A stretch of 64,000 bases of DNA, taken from Diplocarpon mali (lineage: Eukaryota; Ascomycota; Leotiomycetes; Helotiales; Drepanopezizaceae). Both the position numbers and the translations under genes were made by a program. Below, piece by piece: positions 37,057 through 48,093 of the stretch. Under the pieces are notes generated by a model. The model was not told the origin of the DNA and ran no database searches. It saw only the letters and a program-made list of their open reading frames with translations. Position 1 is the stretch's first letter, and every line of letters starts with the position of its first letter. The stretch is from positions 308,467 through 372,466 of the forward strand of contig JAENRP010000004.1 of assembly GCA_024741835.1 (NCBI GenBank), in the 5' to 3' direction.

Positions 37057-38815
37057 TCAGATGGGTTGCGCAATGCGGAATTCAGACTCGAGGCCTGCAT
37101 ATGAAGCAACGACACTATTCAGATACTCGCTCGTCAGCTCGTTCGGGAACGTCAAATTATCGACAAGGCCAATGTAGATGGTATTCTCGCGGAAGATGAT
37201 CAAATAGGTGGCCGTGCTTTCAGTGGGCCGGACGAAGTAGTCGGAGCTGCCGCCGGAGAAGTTATCATGGACACATGACTTGAGCTTGAGCTTATCGCCG
37301 TCAAGAGCTTCTAGCAAGTCGACTCTGGAAGTCATACAGTTAGCAGTTGATGCTTTGTTCGCGGCGGGGTAAGCGCTCACTCTCCACAGCCCGAGTACCA
37401 GCATGAACACTCCTTGTGAATCTCCTGAGGATACTGAACAGTTCGAGGAATCTTAGCGTTAAGCATCCATATTCCGGGCAAGTCCCCTTGAAAGCCTGTC
37501 TCCCCGTCGCGAGGCATCTGTATCTCGAGAAGGAAGACCTTGTTGTCACCACCAAACCCATCTAACGAAATTAGACGAGGCACCAGTCACAGCACCGTAC
37601 CGGACTCTGGACTTACGATAAGCCACTCCTCCTGGCCGAACGAAACCGCAATCATTGCCACACTCCTGGGAAGTGAAGATCCCGATCTCTGATGCGGATG
37701 GAATGACAACGTCCGCCAGGATCGCTGGAGAGGCGGAGCCTGTTCTGCCTGTTCTGTCCACGTACGACAGTGATGCCCCCAAACTTCCAACAGTCAGCCT
37801 ATGGTTTTTCCAAGAGCCACCCAAGCTTCCAACTATGCTTCAAACGGTCCACCCGGGAGACCAGATCCGTGAGAGTAAACTTACACGTCGAAAACTCCCG
37901 AGCCTTGTCCGCCGTGGTTTCCGAGAAACATGACGTTGTCAGCCATCTGGTTTTCAGCATTGTAGTAGCTAATCCTCTTATATGAGCTCTTGGGACTGAA
38001 ACCCTCCACCGCGTCATCGCCAATCGAAGAGCTGGCCGTGTCCGGAATGGTGGATGTGGGCTTGGCTAGAATATGTTAGTCTCATTTCGAATACCAGTTC
38101 ACTCTCGACTGGGTAGGATCTGAGTTAACATCCCAGCCCGGAGGTCTAACCAATGTTTTCCTTGGGAACACTGCCAGTTACACCAGTGGTGGCTGGCTCG
38201 ATCGCTGGACAAGTCGTTGTTGTCACGGTGACCAGACTGGTGCTGGTACCAGGGGGCGACGAGTCTGACTTGTAGTAGCTGGCCGGGTCCGCAGTCCACG
38301 AAACGACCTGGCCATCGACGGTGCCACTGATGATTTGCTCGGCACGGTTGACCTTTTCAGCAGTCCTCGGGTGATGATTGAGGTGTCCGGGATGCCTTTT
38401 GAGAGCACGCTTATTGGCCTTGGAGGGTGCAGTCTCCGGGGTGAACGCCGCAAACTGCTTGATATGGACCGGGCCGCGGACATGGAGTGACAGCTGTATT
38501 GGCATACAGTCAGCACTCGCGCGTTCGAAGCAACAACAGTACTGGGCGACCAGTTCCTACCTCCTCATTCAAGGGAGCCAGGCTGCCGTGGTGGTGCTTG
38601 GCTTGGGTGGCACAGCTTCCATCGACTCCCATATGAGTGACCTCGTTGTAGGTTCCGGAGTAGCCAACATTGGTATACTTGATGGAATCAACGGCACCGC
38701 AGTACCAGTTACCGCCGATCTCCGTAGCTCCGCGGGAGCACGTATCGCCAGTTACCGCCGAAAGGAGCGAGCCAGCAGCGAGAGCTGTGGCCAGAAGAAG
38801 AGTGGACGACTTCAT
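37057..38815 (-). CDS. TOS1: Tos1-like secreted cell-wall protein
   Basis: Covalently wall-associated glycoprotein family of ascomycetes (N-terminal DUF2403, C-terminal DUF2401, related to beta-glucan-acting folds). Six exons: 38815-38561, 38493-38151, 38065-37885, 37783-37617, 37561-37381, 37324-37057; in phase, 464 residues. MKSSTLLLATALAAGSLLSA is a signal peptide. The DUF2403 part shows GNWYCGAVDSIKYTNVGYSG. A Ser/Thr-rich linker follows, then the DUF2401 part: RISYYNAENQMADNVMFLGN, GGQGSGVFD, GSASPAILADVVIPS, GGDNKVFLLEIQMP, PGIWMLNAKIPRTVQYPQEI, CSCWYSGCGEVD. The short 37885/37783 junction was placed by phase and a CTGAC branch; it is the least certain border. Long 5' flank (1.8 kb) up to the next gene. 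Confidence 0.9.
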
Positions 38816-40664
38816 GATGGCAGTCAATTTATCTATACCGTTGGGATGGTAAGATCAGAGAGTCGAACCCAGCGCGTTGCCGATTCAAGGGAGTGAAGGC
38901 TGGCGCTTCAGAACGAACGCGACCGGAATCGGGAATAGTCGAGGGGATCAGGGAAGCTTGAGGGACGACAAAATATGTCTATCAGGAGTGATTAAGACGC
39001 GACAGTGCAGCTGAGGGTTCTGATATGATGGAGAAATAGGTGGTGATGGAATAGAGACAGAGAAGAAGATGGTTTGTTTACTCACACGAATTTCCAAAAA
39101 AGGGGAGTTATGTGCTTCCCGGCTAGCTGCTAGCGCCAAGCTCGGTCCATGAGCAGCAGAACTGGCAGGAGCATCAGCAGAGAGTCAGCCGCTGATACAG
39201 GTGGGCGGCGAGAAGCTGTGTGGATGTACTTTGTCTCCATGCGATCTGGGGGCCAGCATTTGCATCCCTTTGTGGGGTGCGGGCCAGCTGGAAAGGCTGG
39301 CAGCAGACAGCGGCCGACTGAAAGAAGGGAATGATGGCCTGCCACTCCCACTGCCTATCGTGCGAGAGGAAGAAAGGATGCTTTGAGGTGCTGGCGGCGT
39401 GTGGCAATACTGTTGTAGAGGGAAGAGCTCGAGGGAGAGGAAAGGCTCTTTAACATCCCCAAGGCTTACCTCAGTTCTGGTCTAGCAATGCAAAGCTTGC
39501 ATCGAGGGCAGTTGCTCCTTCCTATACACCTCCTCTACTGACAACGGCATTCTTATAGGACATAAGACTTCCTCCGAGACAAAATTACACCCAATCTTCG
39601 GGAGGGGACTGAAGACCTGGTGGCAAGACAAGTCACCAAACGGAAATGGCATGGATTTTCTGGGCGATGTATCCGTGCCAAACATGATTCTCTGGAAGCA
39701 GAGGACGCCTTTCGAATAAGAAGCCGCAAGCACGCTGATCAGGGCCATACGTTGTCCCGGGGCCACAAACTACACGGCGAAGAACACTGCAGAGACTGAG
39801 CTGCTCGGCCTCCAAGATAGTGCCCAAGCCGCACGTAGGAATTACCAGGGTCCCCTACGGATGTTCCGGTAGCGAATCTGAGCGAGTCCCCCTGAGCAGT
39901 GGAGCAAGCAGCGGCAGACTCGAGGTAGAGAAGTTCGAGAAGCAAATCATCTTCGGGTAAGGCTGCTGGTCAGTTGAAGGACCTCGACAAGCCCGGTAGC
40001 ACATTACGCGACGAGAAAGACCAACAAAAGCATGGAACAGTCCCATCACGCCTCCGAGTGGAGAGCCGATGCGGCCAACTTGATCCACAACGTCAGACCA
40101 CGAGCTCCATTACTCTTGCTTATGGCCTCTCCTTTGTCTGCCCCTTGGAGGGGACTTGACCATACGTGTGGAAGCTGGATGGAACGACGCCGCCGACAGA
40201 CAAAGGCAGGGTAGACTTTAGTTGGAGTAGAATCACTGACGACAATAGCGATAAGCGGAGAGCAAGCTTGCGCTACAAGAGCAAAGAGGCGGCAATGTCA
40301 TGGTGGGGCCATGTAACCATTGACTCCCGCCAAGTGGCCCAAGTACGACAGCAAATCGCTGGCTGAAGTGCGGTCCAGGTCAACGTCAGGGACCTGGGCC
40401 GACCTTGACAAGAAACAATGCGTGCTAACAAACAAGCGGTAATAAGCAAGACAAGCAAGCTCGAACACCCGTACAATCCAGTGCCAGACGGAGACATTTG
40501 CAGTCCGGAAGGGTCCAAGAAAGTCTTGGAGGAAAACTGAAGCCACTACTCACTTCATGCAAAAGGTCAGGCAATCCCCTGCTGGAGCGAACTATCATCT
40601 TAAAGATTAACAACTATATACTAGAAAGTCAGTCAAATATACACAAAGCCATCCACGTTAACAT
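38816..40664. other. TOS1 promoter and intergenic space
   Basis: 1.85 kb with no supported gene. Minus-strand frames at 39482-40100 are short and unlike known proteins. The right end is the 3' flank of the Asp f 4-like gene. Confidence 0.45.
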
Positions 40665-41713
40665 CTAAATTGTTCCGCCAAATTTGGTCGTCTTCCCACC
40701 CATCTTGGTCGTCAAGTGCATGGGGCCAGGTGGGACGTAGCAGCTCCCATCGCTGCCGCCGATTGGGGTGTATTCAGCCAGCCAGTAGTTCTGGGTGTTG
40801 TCACTAACACACTCAACCTCCTCGGAAGAAATCCTCATGAAATAGTTATTGCCGCCAGAGCTCATGATGCAGGAGAGATCGTAACCGCTACCCGTGAGCA
40901 CATAGTTGGCCTCACCCCAAGGTTCGGCAAATGCACCCGATGCAGCGAAGTTAGTCGACGCTTCAGCCCATGCGATTTGAGAATTCTCCTGGATTGCGAC
41001 GATCTGCGACTCGCCTGGCTTGAGAAGAAACGTGAGGGTGGTGTTCTTTGGGGCAAGTGCTGAGCCTGACAGGTCTTGTAGGTCCGGGCCGATCTTGTTC
41101 CAGATGTTGATGATCATCGATTCGGATCCCGTGTTGATGAAGGTGTTGGTGAAGTCATACCCCGAGGTAGAGCTGACCTTCATTATGTTGTGGCCGTATG
41201 GATTGCCATGATTGCCTCGGTAGTGGTCACCAAGCGCTCCGGACGGCGGAACGACGGATCCAAAGGACTTGATATCGTTGGCGGCTCCGATCACACCAAG
41301 CAGCAGGCCCGGGTCATCGGTCTTGTACTCGCTGGGCGCACTGGAACTGGGCGCGCTGGAGCTGACCGGGTCGGCCGCGTAGGAGGGGGGGGTCTCGACC
41401 GGGGGCGCGGTGGTGCTGGCGACATAGGCGGCCACGGGCGCCGGCGCGGGAGTGGCGTCGACGGTGGGAGGCGTGGTTGGCGTGGCCTTGCCCTCCTCGT
41501 AGGCCTTGGTCCAGTCGATTCCCATATTGTGCCAGTCGAGCGCTTCCCAGTCGATGCTGCGCATGGTCAGTCGAGCCGGGGGTCCAGGGCAGGCAGAGAA
41601 TCTTACCCTCTCTTCTTGTGAGCATGCTTATGGAGGTGGGCATGCGCAGGGCTCGCCACAGCTTCACTGACCATGGCGGCCATCAACAAGCCGGAAACAG
41701 CGGCGCGGCGCAT
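40665..41713 (-). CDS. Asp f 4-like secreted protein
   Basis: Secreted protein of unknown biochemical role, resembling the fungal allergen Asp f 4 family. Two exons, 41713-41607 and 41556-40665, with a 50-bp intron; 332 residues. MRRAAVSGLLMAAMVSEAVA is a signal peptide, followed by a His/Lys-rich stretch (HAHLHKHAHKKR). Next is IDWEALDWHNMGIDW, a Pro/Ala/Thr-rich linker (residues ~55-110), and a beta-rich domain with NHGNPYGHNIMKVSSTSGYD, FTNTFINTGSESMIINIWNK, APKNTTLTFLLKPGESQIVA and a four-Cys C-terminal part (SCIMSS, ECVSD, SCYVPP). The gene lies between TOS1, another wall/secreted gene on the same strand, and the sequencing gap. Family assignment is by pattern and remains moderate. Confidence 0.75.
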
Positions 41714-41944
41714 CTTGCGTGTGACGGTGGTGGGAGACGTATGCGACTGGAACGGGCGATTGCTGTTGGACGTCGCGGGATATCGGAGAGCACGGGGGGG
41801 GGAGCGAAGTCGCAGGCACACGAAGCCGTTGGATCAATGAGCGTGAGAGCGATGTACTGCTCAGTATTGGCAAGCCGCGAAAGCTTTGCGAATGGAAGCG
41901 AGGGACTTTAACGGCGACGCTGTATCGTCTTTTGAGAGAAAGGG

Positions 41945-42704
41945 NNNNNNNNNNNNNNNNNNNNNNNNNNNNNNNNNNNNNNNNNNNNNNNNNNNNNNNN
42001 NNNNNNNNNNNNNNNNNNNNNNNNNNNNNNNNNNNNNNNNNNNNNNNNNNNNNNNNNNNNNNNNNNNNNNNNNNNNNNNNNNNNNNNNNNNNNNNNNNNN
42101 NNNNNNNNNNNNNNNNNNNNNNNNNNNNNNNNNNNNNNNNNNNNNNNNNNNNNNNNNNNNNNNNNNNNNNNNNNNNNNNNNNNNNNNNNNNNNNNNNNNN
42201 NNNNNNNNNNNNNNNNNNNNNNNNNNNNNNNNNNNNNNNNNNNNNNNNNNNNNNNNNNNNNNNNNNNNNNNNNNNNNNNNNNNNNNNNNNNNNNNNNNNN
42301 NNNNNNNNNNNNNNNNNNNNNNNNNNNNNNNNNNNNNNNNNNNNNNNNNNNNNNNNNNNNNNNNNNNNNNNNNNNNNNNNNNNNNNNNNNNNNNNNNNNN
42401 NNNNNNNNNNNNNNNNNNNNNNNNNNNNNNNNNNNNNNNNNNNNNNNNNNNNNNNNNNNNNNNNNNNNNNNNNNNNNNNNNNNNNNNNNNNNNNNNNNNN
42501 NNNNNNNNNNNNNNNNNNNNNNNNNNNNNNNNNNNNNNNNNNNNNNNNNNNNNNNNNNNNNNNNNNNNNNNNNNNNNNNNNNNNNNNNNNNNNNNNNNNN
42601 NNNNNNNNNNNNNNNNNNNNNNNNNNNNNNNNNNNNNNNNNNNNNNNNNNNNNNNNNNNNNNNNNNNNNNNNNNNNNNNNNNNNNNNNNNNNNNNNNNNN
42701 NNNN
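41945..42704. other. Assembly gap (760 N)
   Basis: Run of 760 unknown bases. Any open frame crossing it is meaningless. It sits at the start of a GC-rich, repeat-containing interval, which may be why it was not assembled. Confidence 1.
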
Positions 42705-43840
42705 CCCCCTTCAAATCACCCTTCTCACCCACTGCTGTGCGGCGACCGGGCACGATGCAGATGTCATGACGAGCGGGACGCGTGGGCTCGAGACGTACGC
42801 GCACGCAGGCCACGGGAAACGCCCCGAGGACCAGCAAACCGGGCACGCTCGCGCCCGGCGGCGGCCAGACGCAGCGTGCGCATTCCCGCTGCTCACCCCT
42901 CTTGTTGACGTCTCGGTTGCAGAGACGGGCCCCCTGGCCTACGGGTGTTTTTCCACGATGCGCCGTCGCCGGCCACGCACACATCCCGATTAGCCTCCTG
43001 CCAAGGGGGGTGCAGCGTGCCGTGGCCAGGGTCGGTCGACTTTGATGCGGTGTTGGTTTGGCCCTGCGACGAGAGGAGACGCCCTCGAAAGTATCGACAC
43101 GGCCAGGTTTACCCCACGCCGTCGGCCATTGCCCCCCTCGTCCAGAGCAGGAGACGCTTCACGGCGGCGGCTGGTCGAGCGCTTCCCAATCAGTACGGCG
43201 CAACACTAGCATCCCATGGCGTGGCCCCCCTGGGCCCCCTCGGCTCGAGGACGGGCGGGTTAGCAGTCGGACTCGACCGCACAGCGTCTTCGCCGCTCTA
43301 CAGAGTTCCGACCGCTCTCTCCTCTTCTCCCCCCTCTCCCCGACGAGTCCGCACGATGTCCAGGGCAGAAGCAGAAGTCCGATGAGCCATGGTGCACGGG
43401 GTGGCGCTGTCCCCGGAGGAGCTGGGCACCCCGAGCATGGATCGGAGCCGGCGGCTGCGTCTGCACGTGTATCCTGTGCACAGCTGCCGACCCAGGCCCT
43501 CTGGAACGGTGTACTCTGTCCTGCAGTGGGTAATCTGGTCTGCGCTTGATGCAGTATATCCCACTCTGCATGGTACTCACCCCCCACTTCACGGCTCGCG
43601 TAGCTCACTCGTAAATGGCGAGGCGAGCAGCTGGGCAGGTTCTGCCAGGAATGCTCGCTGACGACTCTCGTGCACGCCGCAGCGTCGCCCGGGCACCGAG
43701 TCTCTGCGCTGCAGACCGGCCGACGCCGGCGGCGACGAACCGAGCCAGGGGGACGATGCCCGTGGGTCGATGGGGTGCGATGCCACCTCTGCTGCCCGGC
43801 CTCTCCTGGCCAGGTCAAGCCGAGTCGGATGTCCTGTGGG

Positions 43841-43879
43841 GGGGTGGGGGGGGGGGTGTGTGTGTATGTATGGATGTAA
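43841..43879. repeat. G-run and (TG)n simple repeat
   Basis: A G-rich run (gggggggtgggggggggg) passes directly into TG/TATG dinucleotide repeats. Simple-sequence tract in the non-coding interval. Confidence 0.75.
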
Positions 43880-44224
43880 TGTCACGGGCAGTATGATTCG
43901 TATGGGGCATGGAGCTGCCGGTGTTGGTATGCGTCTCCAAGTCGTGGTCTTGGAGCGAGAGAGTGTGTGAAGTATAGAGTATATGATGTATAGTACAATG
44001 CACAGCATAATGTATAGTTCATCATATATAGTACATCATAAACAAGCACGCCAGGTAGCAGATCCCCCCGAGGAGATGGCAAGCGATAGGACGGGGGGAG
44101 GCTACGACGGCGTCTCGCGCCAGGTCGAGTCCTGCTCTGTTCGGGAAGCGGATATCTCGTCGTCTGCTGTGTTTTTTCTTTATTCGTTCTCTGCCTCTGC
44201 GGTGGGCGTGGGGTGGACTTGTCT

Positions 44225-44287
44225 TTCTCGCCCTGCAAGTCGTATCGCAAGTCGCATTGCAAGTCGCAAGGAGGTCGCAAGGAGGTC
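44225..44287. repeat. Short tandem repeat, 'gcaagtc' units
   Basis: Repeated units related to TCGCAAG (gcaagtcgtatc, gcaagtcgcatt, gcaagtcgcaaggaggtc, gcaaggaggtc), imperfect and about 7-12 bp each. Confidence 0.7.
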
Positions 44288-44396
44288 ATCCCATGTACGG
44301 TAGCTGTGGTTTGGCGTTGTGTGGGTGTATATACCGATGGGTTTATGTGCATATACGTATATATGTGCGTATATATAAGCACATTTACATATACAT

Positions 44397-44566
44397 ATAC
44401 ATATACAAGCATGTATACATCTGTATACATCGGTATACATTCAAATCAACTGATGGATCCATCCACGCACACCTAGGCAGGCAATACATATACAAGCATG
44501 TATACATCTGTATACATCTGTATACATTCAAATCAACTGATGAATCCATCCACGCACACCTAGGCA
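44397..44566 (+). repeat. Two 83-bp direct repeats, 87-bp period
   Basis: Copies at 44397-44479 and 44484-44566 differ at only two positions. Each begins with ATACATATACAAGCATG and ends with CACACCTAGGCA, and is itself built of TATACATC(T/G)G sub-units. A TA/CA-rich tract precedes copy 1. High similarity implies a recent duplication. Confidence 0.9.
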
Positions 44567-44963
44567 ACGTCGGCAAGCCTCCCACGCGCACTCACACAGC
44601 CGTCGGCGGCCTCCTCTCGCCCGACAGCCAGCAGCCAGCAGCCAGCACCCAACGCCCAACGCCCAACGCCCTCTCAAGTTCTCAGCAAGCACGCCAGCCT
44701 GGATGCACACCCATTCGCCCATTCACCCATCCACCCATCCACACTCCATCTCTCCAATTCCTCGCCCACAGCACGCCAGCCCATCTCCTGTCGCTGAGCC
44801 CGGAAATACTCCAACGAGACTCGCCCGAGACTCGCCCGAGACCCAACCACCCCATTCTCCTGAGCCCCCAGTTTCTCGCGGCCCGAGATGCCCTGGACTA
44901 TCAGGCTGACGTCTGACTCCATTACCTGACACCGGGGCTGTCAGCCCAGTCTGACTCTGCGGC

Positions 44964-45260
44964 ATGTCGTACTGCTGCTACTGCGGGACGTGGATACATC
45001 GTGAGATGGGGAACGATTCGTGGGACCCGCATCGCAGTTGTCCGCAAGAGGGGGTTGTGCAGCAGAGGCTTGTGATCCGGCCGACACGGCCAAGGAGGAG
45101 TCTGGGCTGGACTCTGGTAGAGTTGCTAGGTGGACCCACGTCAGCACTACATGAGGTGACATCTTCACAACGCCGACGAGAGAGCAATCATCGCGGTCGT
45201 AGTGGGTACGACCGGCACAATCAATCCTGCACCGTTCAGAATTCGAATGCTAGCCCCTGA
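44964..45260 (+). CDS. Possible small Cys-rich protein (98 aa), doubtful
   Basis: ATG at 44964 opens a 98-codon frame starting MSYCCYCGTWIHREMGND with further Cys and His residues shortly after (DPHRSC), a spacing that could bind zinc. The rest is basic and low in hydrophobic residues. I know no matching family, and the frame runs into the 3' end of ATG14 on the other strand. It may be a chance frame in GC-rich DNA. Confidence 0.2.
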   Translation: MSYCCYCGTWIHREMGNDSWDPHRSCPQEGVVQQRLVIRPTRPRRSLGWTLVELLGGPTSALHEVTSSQRRRESNHRGRSGYDRHNQSCTVQNSNASP

Positions 45261-46837
45261 GCTTGGTCCACCCGCTCGTCCCGGGCTTCCTCTCCCCTTC
45301 GCCACCAAGCGTCTCCGCCGTCTCAACCACCGTCCTCATGCTCATGAAGCTCTGCATCCCCCGATTCCTTTCTCGCTCATGCTCCTCCCCGACGACGAGA
45401 GCATCTCTGCCGGGCTCGTCATCCACAGCCCACGCATCGGCGTCCAGAACTTCCCACTCGGCGTTGGCGACCTCGCTCAGGAGCTTGCCTTTCAGCTTGT
45501 CCACCAACTTCATGGGGCTGAGCAGCTTCCAGCTCCGAATAAATTCGGTGCCCTCCGCGCTGCCCAGAAACGAGTGTGCGGTGCCGTGGGAGTATCTCCC
45601 CACGGTAGTGATAGTAGCCTTGCTCCCGTCACTCTCGACCTCCGTGTCTCGACTCCCCTTGGTTGGCGTGCTCTGGGCAGATGGGGGGGCTCTGCTGCTT
45701 GGGGCGGATCTCGGCTTCGGACCGATGAGTAGATGGTATAGGTTCCGGCCGATGTTGCATATATCTTCGAAGCCGTTTTCGTCTCCCACGGGGATTCCTT
45801 GACTCTTGCAGACCCATGCGACATCGTACGCCAGGAGCGTGATGCCTTCAAGAAAAAGCCCGTACCCAGACGGATCCTCTGTTGCGAGTAATGGGAGGGG
45901 CTTCGTGATGAAGAGTGGACGTGGATGAGGGTGATTGCGAGATTCGGTATATCGGGAGTCTGCAGGGCTTGTGTTCGAGGACTGGCTCGGTGTTGTGCCT
46001 GGGAAAGGCACATCTATGTACTTGTATGATGAGGGAATAGGGAAGATAGTGGGAAGTGGATAGTCTCGATGCGGCAGAGTTATTTCGGCCGGCAGCCGAA
46101 TGGCCAGATAGTGTGTAGATAGCATCAAGAGATGAACAGTATGTGATAAGGCAGTTGAAATTTGGGCTGGGCTCGCAGCTAATCATGGACCGGTAAGTAT
46201 CTGTTGCACGTGCCAGAATGAACTCACTGTTTAAAGATTTCAAGTCCACGATAGCCACCCCGCCTATTTGGAATTCCTCGCCGCCAGTATTCGTTCTGGC
46301 TCTCTTGAGGCCGTACAGTTTGGCAGCCTCCCCGCACAAGAAAGCCCGGGAGGAGGCAGTTGTAGCATGCACCTGGTTCCATTTGTATTTCATCATTCGG
46401 GTAGCCTTCTCGACATCCTCGATCTGCCGAGCTCGGCGAGTGTCGACTCCATTTGTTGCTGAAGCCAAATCCGAATTTCGGCGACTGATCATTGCCTTCC
46501 TCTTGGCTATTTCGTTTTTAGCCAGCTCGACCTTCGCCCGCAGTTCATCTGCTCTCGTGATGATCTGCTGTGTCCTGTCTATCGTCTGGTCTTTCTCCGC
46601 AGACATAGAAACAGCTTCCATGGAAGTCGGCGAGGCTTGTGAAGTTGCCTTGTCCTGTTTTGATTTGTCGTTCGATAGAAGGCTGGTTACTTGCAAGTTC
46701 AGGGCGTCACTCTCGAGGAGGACTCGAGCGTTCTGGATCCGTGGTTCGTAAAGCAGGTTCCGCGCATCAGTCGGGCAGAGGAAATGCAGCTTCTTCTCGC
46801 CATGCCCGCCAGCGCGAAAGCAGATATCGCACTGCAT
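45250..46837 (-). CDS. ATG14: Atg14, autophagy-specific PI3-kinase subunit
   Basis: Directs the Vps34 phosphatidylinositol 3-kinase complex I to the autophagosome formation site. Two exons, 46837-46228 and 46178-45250, joined by a 49-bp intron; 512 residues. The N-terminus has the Cys motif of the family (MQCDICFRAGGHGEKKLHFL followed by CPTDARN). Residues ~85-185 are predicted coiled coil (RADELRAKVELAKNEIAKRK and on). The conserved Atg14/UVRAG-like segment spans the splice: GGVAIVDLKSLNTASPAQIS, then LSTHYLAIRLPAEITLPHRD, YPLPTIF and DVPFPG. It continues with GYGLFLEGITLLAYDVAWVC and GFEDICNIGRNLYHLLIG. The C-terminal part is Ser/Glu-rich. The gene converges on the GC-rich interval and diverges from the next gene. 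Confidence 0.93.
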
Positions 46838-47282
46838 CCTGTGAAGGACTCGTCGTAGTAAGGCCTAGGAATGCGTTGGGTTCGGTTGTTTCCAAGAAAG
46901 CGTGGCAATACTTGACCAGTCAAGGTGATGCATATCGTAGTTGAACTATGGCTTGTTTGGTCGAACGGGGCTTGTTGTAAAGCGTGGGTGTTGCGGGTGA
47001 CTCGAAGCTAGAGACAAGGCTGACACAGAGGGCTCGAGAACAAGAGCCAAGTCTTGGTGTTATCGCGCCTTTTCGCATGTCTTATCAGTTAAATCACGTG
47101 ATAACATGCGACGAGAAGGACCTCACAAGTCACGCCTCTGGAGCTGGACACTAGCCCTCTCCAAGTTTTCTTCTCGAGCTCACATTCACTAGAGGTACAT
47201 GCTACATTAACTTGTTGACACTGTATGGGCCAGATAGCTCTGGATCCAGCGCGTTCACTTACCATCCTTACCACCATCTACC
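46838..47282. other. Divergent promoter ATG14 / unknown gene
   Basis: 445 bp between two divergent start codons. It contains a CACGTG-like core (atcacgtgat at about 47094-47103), a palindrome that could bind a bHLH factor. No gene is present. Confidence 0.45.
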
Positions 47283-48093
47283 ATGTCAATGTCTCACCAA
47301 CCTCCGCCAACCACCCCATCACCTCCTCCAGCCGACTGTAGTCAGTCGAAAGCTCCTGTACCAGCTGGCCCATCAACGGGTGCCCAAAACAAAACATGGG
47401 TCTCGCAAGAGATGGAAGCTTCAAGGGCTGCTGGAGGAGTCATCCAAGTCCCTGCATCATCCCCCCCGCCCGCGACAACTGATTCTGACCTGGTACCGGT
47501 CGAGGGACCAGAGAAGGTCCAGGATGGACGGGAGAATGAGCAGTCTGGTGAGCCCGACGGAGATGAAGATGACGGCAAGTCTGAAGAGTCCGAGACAACA
47601 GAAGTAATTCAGACGAACATTGGTCAGGATTCGGAACTGGCAGGCTACGATTGGGATGAATTTGAGCGCCGATACACTGATCACATGTCAGCACTCGACC
47701 TTGAAGAAAACAAAGACTATGACAGCTTTGACGAGCACGCCACGGTAAGCATACCCAGCGAAGTACCACCTTCGCACCAGATGTGCTAATCAGCTGCTAC
47801 AGTCATTCCTTATTTGGGCCCAGTCTGCTTCTCAGCGTGATAATGCAAGAATATCCAAGAGGCGAGTTTGGCAGCTTCGGCCGCCATCGTGCTACTAACA
47901 TTACAGCAGGCTGAGGACTCAGTCAAGGTTCACCCAGCTTGCAGAGAACTCCCTGGAGGACAAGAAGCGTCACTGTGAGTGATTCGACGTGTGGAATACA
48001 ATCATGACTCACAGAAAATCAGATGTGGATGTGGTCAGTGCCTTTCAGAAGGCATTGGACCTGCTCCGTCAACAAAGCCCTCCAAAGTCATAA
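47283..48093 (+). CDS. Uncharacterised acidic protein, 218 aa
   Basis: Four exons: 47283-47744, 47803-47861, 47910-47974, 48023-48093; the product is 218 residues. The N-terminal ~110 residues are Pro/Ser/Gln-rich then strongly acidic (GDEDDGKSEESETTE). The C-terminal part looks folded and helical: YDWDEFERRYTDHMSALDLE, SFLIWAQSASQRDNARISKR, QLAENSLEDKKRHYVDVVSA, FQKALDLLRQQ. I do not recognise the family. The second intron fits only as a GC-AG intron (ag|gcgagt ... cagcag); using the nearby GT breaks the helical frame. All four exons stay in phase and end at a normal stop, which supports a real gene. It is divergent from ATG14. Confidence 0.65.

Larger units (their letters stand above)
42705..45249. 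other. GC-rich, repeat-bearing non-coding interval
   Basis: The first ~1.1 kb (to about 43850) is clearly more GC-rich than the rest of the window. Many overlapping frames are open on both strands, as expected from few AT-rich stops, and none resembles a protein. Past 43850 the composition alternates: a G-run with (TG)n, TA-rich sequence, an 87-bp-period duplication, and short C-rich tandem repeats (cagccag, cccaacg, ctcgcccgaga units near 44620-44850). One small frame at 44964 is listed separately. I see no RNA gene. Confidence 0.5.

Noticed and set aside
41886..42993. Three long frames of 340-358 codons across the N run
   Set aside because: Almost all codons are unknown bases; the frames are artefacts of the gap.
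43159..43818. 219-codon minus-strand frame in the GC-rich interval
   Set aside because: Overlaps several other open frames on both strands, Arg/Pro/Ser-rich with no domain pattern; expected by chance in GC-rich DNA.
45202..45802. Plus-strand frames of 176-179 codons over ATG14
   Set aside because: Shadows of the ATG14 C-terminal exon.
25810..46837. Secondary-metabolite gene cluster around the SDR, NmrA-like and Zn2Cys6 genes
   Set aside because: No polyketide synthase, peptide synthetase, terpene cyclase or transporter is nearby; the candidate tailoring and regulatory genes are far apart and separated by core genes.
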